Source: Acorus gramineus (lineage: Eukaryota > Streptophyta > Magnoliopsida > Acorales > Acoraceae). Taken from it: a stretch of 64,000 bases of DNA. Below are positions 58,901 through 64,000 of the stretch, piece by piece. Position 1 is the first letter of the stretch. Each line of letters opens with the position of its first letter. The stretch lies in assembly GCA_030737835.1 (NCBI GenBank), contig CM060856.1, forward strand, positions 18,331,116 through 18,395,115, in the 5' to 3' direction. The position numbers and the translations under genes were made by a program. Under the pieces are notes generated by a model. It had not been told where the DNA came from. It did not search any database and saw only the letters and a program-made list of their open reading frames with translations.

Positions 58901-59599
58901 ATGCTGAGGAGTCCCTACACGGATCCAACGAAGGGGAGAGAAACAGCCTACCCACACGCATATGATCCACTCGGATCCGCTGACAACACATCTCTACAAC
59001 TCTAGTGTCTTGAATTCATCAGAATTCCTCCAGGGCGCATAACCAAGATGCGGGGAACATGCATTAATGTAGACGGGAAAAGAAACCTTGGGAGGGCACC
59101 ATGAGGTCCCGATATAGGACATCCCGACAACCAAACAAGGAACACGGAGCACCCTAGCCCGGGTCTCAATGTTGACCTCGCAAGGCCCCTTAATTTTCCC
59201 TAAGGCATGCAATAATAGTACCAGTTGCATTTAATTTAACAAATTAAACTAATAGGAGCATACAAAGGCCGAGGCTTTCCTAGCATGATAACAAGGTGAC
59301 AAGATGCATGGCTCTTACACAACCTAAGGGTGCAAGTCCCTAACATACTCAGTCTAGGGTAGCATGCATACTACATATCAATCATGCTTGCATGGATTAC
59401 ATATTAAACAGGTTAATATTAATCTATGGTGCCCCAGGGGAGGACGGTATACGCCCAAGTGCATATAGCGCCTCCCTACTGGGTTGGGTTGTCCCACTCA
59501 CCGATAACCGGGTCGTCGCGCGACCGTCCGTCAAGATCTGCAAGACAGGGTAATCAACTCGGTGAGTAAAATACACAAATACCCCAAAAATACACTAAA

Positions 59600-60130
59600 A
59601 ATACACAATACTCGGGCAAACGTACATACGGCCCGTACGCACGCGAGCCCGAGCACCCCAACTCATTCCCGAACCCCCGGGCAGCCATACGCACGGCCAC
59701 CCGCACGCGCACGCACGAATGCGCACGCACGCACGCACCCCGGCACCATCGGCGCACTGCCGCGCGCCTGCCCGCGCGCCCCGACGCACTGCCGCACGCA
59801 CGCGCACGCTCGCGCGCGCCCGCGCGCATTGCGCGTCCAGCCCAGCGCGCCCCCGCGCGCACGCCTTAGCACGCGCACGCACTGGTCCCCAGCTCCGCAC
59901 CCAGGCGCCCTGCCCCGCACCCAGGCGCAATGCCCAGGTGCCCTGCCCGCGCGCGCGCACTCCCGTGCACCCCCGCGCGCACTCCCGCGCACACCCCGCT
60001 CGCGCCAGCACCTGCGCGACCACTCCGCGCGCACCCGCGAGCGACTACGCGCCTGACAGCGCCCGCCAGCGCTCGCCTGCGCCCGCCTGCGCGCGCGCAC
60101 GCGCGCAGACCGCGCCCAGCGCGCGCCCAA
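59600..60130. repeat. GC-rich block in the LTR of Tekay element 2
   Basis: CGCACG/GCGCGC-rich, inverted counterpart of 3650-4200, open on several frames without domains. Confidence 0.8.
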
Positions 60131-61078
60131 GCCCTCTTAACCCCTTTTTCACCCCTTTCAACCTCTCACACACACCCAAACACCCCTACCTAGCATGCAT
60201 GACTTTCCCACAACCCCTTAAGCCAAGAAAACCAAGAAAAAGGAGGGGAGGAGCTCACCTTGGGAGGGAAAAGAAAGGGAGAGGTTCGGGGGCCCTTCGC
60301 GCACCGAAACGCCGCCACCGGAACCACCACCACCACCACCTCCACTCAGCCTCCTCCTCTTCAGCCCTCTATGGCAGCAAAACAGGGGGGGGATCATGCA
60401 AAGAGAGCTTGATATAGAGGGGAGAACAACAACACAACAACACAAAGACAAAGATCCACCACCACTAGCACCTCCACCTTCTCCATCTCTTTGAAGCATA
60501 AACCCAAACACATGGGGTGCAAAAGAAAGAGAGGAGAGGGACCAGAAATGCTGGTCGACGTGCACATTGGGAGGGGAAGAGAGAGAGAGGAGATATTTAT
60601 CAAAATATCTAAGGGGGAATTACTAAGTCGCCCTTCGACTAGAAATTCTGCGCAAGCTTCACTGGAACAGCCATAACTTCCCCGATACAGCTCCGAATTG
60701 CTTGATTCCAAGACCGATGGAAAGCTAAGAAGATTATCTACAACTTTCATGTTTATGCCATGATCAGATAATCCCTCTAGATAATCCGAAATTAGAGCTA
60801 AACATCGAGCAGGGCTGCTGCCAGAATTTCCATCCCCGGGGTATACTTGGAAAAATACCCATAACTTTTACTACAAGAATCCAGTTGATCTAATTCCACT
60901 TCTGTGCGAAAGCTAACTCAAAACTGGACATCTCATAGTAAACTCATAATTAAACCTCTTCATCTTGGATTTTAACAAAATCAAATCCAAACACCAAATC
61001 AGGAATACATAACTTAGGAAAAAAAAATTATGTACCCAAATCTTCAAACAGAGCGCTCCAAATGACACAGACACAACA

Positions 61079-61092
61079 TTCTTCCCCCCTTA
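61079..61092 (-). promoter_or_regulatory. Polypurine tract of Tekay element 2
   Basis: TAAGGGGGGAAGAA on minus, directly before the LTR start. Confidence 0.8.
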
Positions 61093-61139
61093 GGAAATTT
61101 AGTCCTCGAAATTTAAGGAAACCCAAAAGGGAAGACCGA

Positions 61140-63550
61140 AAGTATCATGCATAGACCTTTTGCTCCCAAGTGGTCTTCGCACCGGACTGGCGCTACTAAC
61201 ACACTATAATCAAAGGAACGGTCTTAGCGTGGAGCCTCTTCTCGCGGCGGTCCAGGATCTCAATCGGCTGCTCAACGAATGACAAGCCCGGCTCGAACGG
61301 GATGACGTGAGCAGGATCGTGGACATATCGCCTCAGCTGCGAGACATGGAAGACGTCATGGGCCTGAGCCAACTGTGGGGGAAAGGCTACATGATAAGCC
61401 ACCTCCCCAATCCACTCAATGACGAGAAAAGGTCCCACTAAAGAGCAAACTCAGCTTGCCCCGAACGTCGAAACAGAGGGTGCCCCTAAACCAGGACACC
61501 TTCTAAAAAATATGGTCGCCAAAACCCAAAGGTAAGCCCCCTGGCGACGATGACCTGGGTAGCCCTCTGCCGATTCTGGGAGGTGCAGATATACACACGA
61601 ACCAATCCGGCCACCACAAGGTCAAACAACTAACTTATGGCCCCTCCAACTGGCGCTCCACAACTGTCCCAACACAAGGGAGGTATGAAACTGCGCCTGT
61701 AGAGTGCCCTTCACAGATCCATCTGGGTGCTCGAATGGCAGTCGCTTGCAGGCATACCCCAACAAATGGGTAGTGCCTCACCCAACTGCCCTCACTATCG
61801 AGCACGCAGGCACATAGCATGTCCTCCAAGGTCCGAATCGTCCTCATTAACTGGCTGTCCATCGGCGATGAAACGCTGTACTTAAATGGAGGCTCGCGCC
61901 AAAGGCTGCGCCACAACCTCAAAGTAACCCTCGCGTCTCACCCGAAAATAGCGCCGACTGGAGTGCCATGAAGACGAACAATCGCGAAGGTGAAAACCCA
62001 CGTCAAGGCGTCCAGAGACTCAATCAGTCGGGTTAGGGAGGGAAACGCGGACTTAGTCAGTCGGTCAATGATCACCTAGACGGCGTCGTGACCCGAACGT
62101 GACATTAACGAGTCTGCAACAATCCCTGACAACCCACTCTCACGTCCACTGAGGAATCTCGATGGACTGACGCTTTCCACGCGATGATGATTCTCGAACT
62201 TTGCCTGAGGGCATGCCAACCTGGGGAAACAAGGTCACCCACATCACCTTATCATCACACCACAGCAACTCAATGAAGACTACCTCAAAGTAGTCCTCGG
62301 AAGCCCAATCAAACTTTTGAGATCCATGAAGGCATCCAGCGCATTCGTCAACCCCGACGGCAGTACTTAAAACTATTAGTGCCTGAACGGTCACGAAAGA
62401 TCATCTACGAGATGTCCAACTCTCGGATCTCCAACTTGTGGTACCCTTGTGCGAAGATCGATCTAACAGCAGACACTCGCTCTCAGAGCTGGTCAAATAG
62501 ATCATCGATTCGCGGCAAAGGTAATTGATCTTCAACCTCCACGGGGAGATCAAAACAACACCACGAACAATTAAGTTCAGATTCTGCTCCTCGAGCATGG
62601 CTGGCGCTCATGATAACACTTACACGCTAGGTAAGCCGCTCAACCGCACTTAATCCACAAGACACGCATTAAGGGGTCGTCGAACCTCGACAATGCCTAT
62701 GCGACGTCATCTATCTGATAGGCGGTTGAGTCCCATCACGAACGCTAGCATCGCATCTCCTTATTCGCGGCCAATGTGGGGCAAACGCGATAATATCCAC
62801 AACTGTGCTTACATGCCGCCAGAGATAGGCCGCTCATCACAACCATTGGAACTCCGGCATCCTGCACTCCATGGGCAGATTCATCACGGGGAGTCCACGC
62901 TCTCGCCATCATTTAGCAGCACCCTCCCGGTGTGGCCTCTACCTGGTAGCCTCCCAAGCCCGCTATCTCTGCCATATGGGCGAACCACAAGCATAGGATC
63001 TGGGAGCACCTCACAGGGCTCTGGCCTCAACCGGGCAGCTACAACACACAATGATTTATCAAAGCGACTCTAGATGCCACTGTGGAACCCTGTCCACTAG
63101 CGATCGCCCACTGAGCTGCAATAGGACGCACCCAATCCCGATCGAACGCATCACCACACCCAACCGCGATGCATCGGAGCAAACTGTGAACCCACCCCTC
63201 CCAGACGGAAGGGTAAGAACTGGCGCTGAGGTGAGCCTTCACTTAAACTCCAGGAAGCTCTCCTCGCAAGACGGGGACCATTCAAACCGGACATCCTTCC
63301 GAGCGAGGCGGTTAAGAGGTACAGCTATCTTCGAGAAGCCTCGACAAGCCTCCTGTAATAACCCGCCAAGCCCAGGAAGCTCCAAATCTCTGCGGGGTTC
63401 GACGGTCGACGCCAATTTAACACGGCGAGCATCTTATCCGGGTCCACAGATATGCCTTTGCCAGAAAATCACGTGGCCCAGAAAGGCCATACTCTCCAAC
63501 CAAAACTCGCACTTAATCCACCATCAATCTGATGCTTCTAAGGTAGTCCT
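61140..63550 (-). pseudogene. Decayed Tekay pol (integrase, RNase H, RT remnants)
   Basis: Minus strand shows the integrase end ([20 protein letters not shown] and [15 protein letters not shown], 61438-61200), core fragments (TIRTLEDMLCACVLD, about 61810) and the IPQW segment (about 62150). RT/RNase H text complementary to 440-780 of the window lies at about 63150-63530. Between 62400 and 63150 little is recognisable, and some text resembles LTR sequence. Many stops and shifts. Confidence 0.78.
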
Positions 63551-63555
63551 CGACT

Positions 63556-64000
63556 TGGAAAAGAAACCTTGGCAGGGCACCATGTGGTCCCGATATAGGA
63601 TACCCCGACAACCAAACAAGGAACACGGAGTACCCTAGCCCGGGTCTCAACGCTGACCCTGCAAGGCCCCTCATCCAGAGTAGGAAGTCTGGAAGAAGAC
63701 ATCACCCTTAAAGAACACTACTAACCCCACTGGATCATCTACATCTAGATAATCACCCATCGATATCCTTCAACATCCATCACAAGACCGGACCCAACAT
63801 CTTTGGGAACGGTCGAACAACAATTGGGTCACGAGACGTCGCGTCTTCGCCTCATCCACACCCTCACTCCTGAAAGGAGGAAACTTGGGACTTTGGGAGA
63901 GACTTAGACTGCTCTACACCCCTGGTCCACCGGTAGCCTCTCCCCGCTCCGTAGCTTACCTGTTACAGGATAGCCTGTCTAACGCTGGGGCTGTACTACA
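63556..64000 (-). repeat. Scrambled Tekay LTR fragment
   Basis: 63556-63672 resembles 59079-59192 of the LTR, whereas 63700-63960 resembles about 52440-52960 of the solo LTR. It joins the RT remnant abruptly and runs off the window. Confidence 0.65.

Larger units (their letters stand above)
57933..61078 (-). repeat. LTR of Tekay element 2 (3.1 kb)
   Basis: On minus it starts TGTTGTGTCTGTGTCATTTGG and ends GGGGCGTGACA. It includes 70-bp and 90-bp tandem repeats (58481-58690, 58721-58900) and a GC-rich block (59600-60130). Same family as 2684-5610. Confidence 0.88.
57933..63550 (-). mobile_element. Ty3/gypsy Tekay element 2, degraded, right side scrambled
   Basis: A 3' LTR (57933-61078) with polypurine tract, then heavily decayed integrase, RNase H and RT in minus orientation up to about 63550. 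The target is a palindrome in another LTR; gctgc (57928-57932) should be one duplication copy. Much more damaged than element 1. Confidence 0.85.

Noticed and set aside
59554..60565. Long open frames in the inverted LTR
   Set aside because: Same compositional effect in the counterpart LTR block.

Overview
The window is nuclear DNA of a flowering plant. It has long AT-rich intergenic stretches, spliced genes with GC-rich first exons, and dense nested retrotransposons and MITEs. GC-rich coding DNA in an AT-rich background suits a monocot or early-diverging angiosperm, but this is a weak inference and I cannot name the species. Only two host genes look intact. One is a BTB/POZ gene (minus, 17846-15787, two exons, 659 aa). 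The other is a LysM receptor-like kinase of the LYK4 type (minus, 45824-41890, three exons, 621 aa) with a pseudokinase signature. A GDSL lipase fragment (about 13.99-14.43 kb) is a pseudogene.

Layout. 1-5610: 3' part of a Ty3/gypsy Tekay/Del chromovirus (plus strand) with a 2.9-kb 3' LTR inserted into a MULE transposase pseudogene (5611-6889, minus). 7.5-15.8 kb: a copia-like LTR, MITEs and the GDSL relic. 15.8-17.9 kb: BTB gene. 18477-23529: a 5-kb PIF/Harbinger-like element with TTA target duplication, holding host-like exon pieces and a nested 2.2-kb solo LTR. 24-33 kb: MITEs (TAA, and 9-bp Mutator-type duplications), a SINE and a Tat-like solo LTR. 33551-38465: a nearly complete Ty1/copia Tork-type element (minus) with both LTRs, PBS and AGGAC target duplications. 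39-46 kb: microsatellite, hAT-type foldback element and the LysM kinase gene. 46.1-57.7 kb: a minus-strand Tat-lineage Ty3/gypsy element with 3' LTR, polypurine tract, two antisense PF04195-like ORFs on the plus strand and an integrase end. The larger antisense ORF is interrupted by two solo LTRs. 57.7-64 kb: a second LTR broken by another Tekay element (minus, 57933 to about 63550), ending in a scrambled LTR fragment.

Two observations stand out. First, three LTR types carry series of short palindromes with conserved arms, variable cores and a nearly fixed span of 23-24 bp: CGACGG-N12-CCGTCG at 18.9-21.2 kb, GGCGGCTA-N8-TAGCCGCC at 50.5-51.8 and 57.9 kb, and CGACCAGAC-N5-GTCTGGTCG at 46.7 kb. 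They look like repeated dimeric binding sites or hairpins. Second, the antisense gene at 49225-56495 keeps one reading frame across two perfectly bounded solo LTRs (duplications ACAGT and GCCTT) and two small GT-AG introns, so its structure and insertion history can be read directly.
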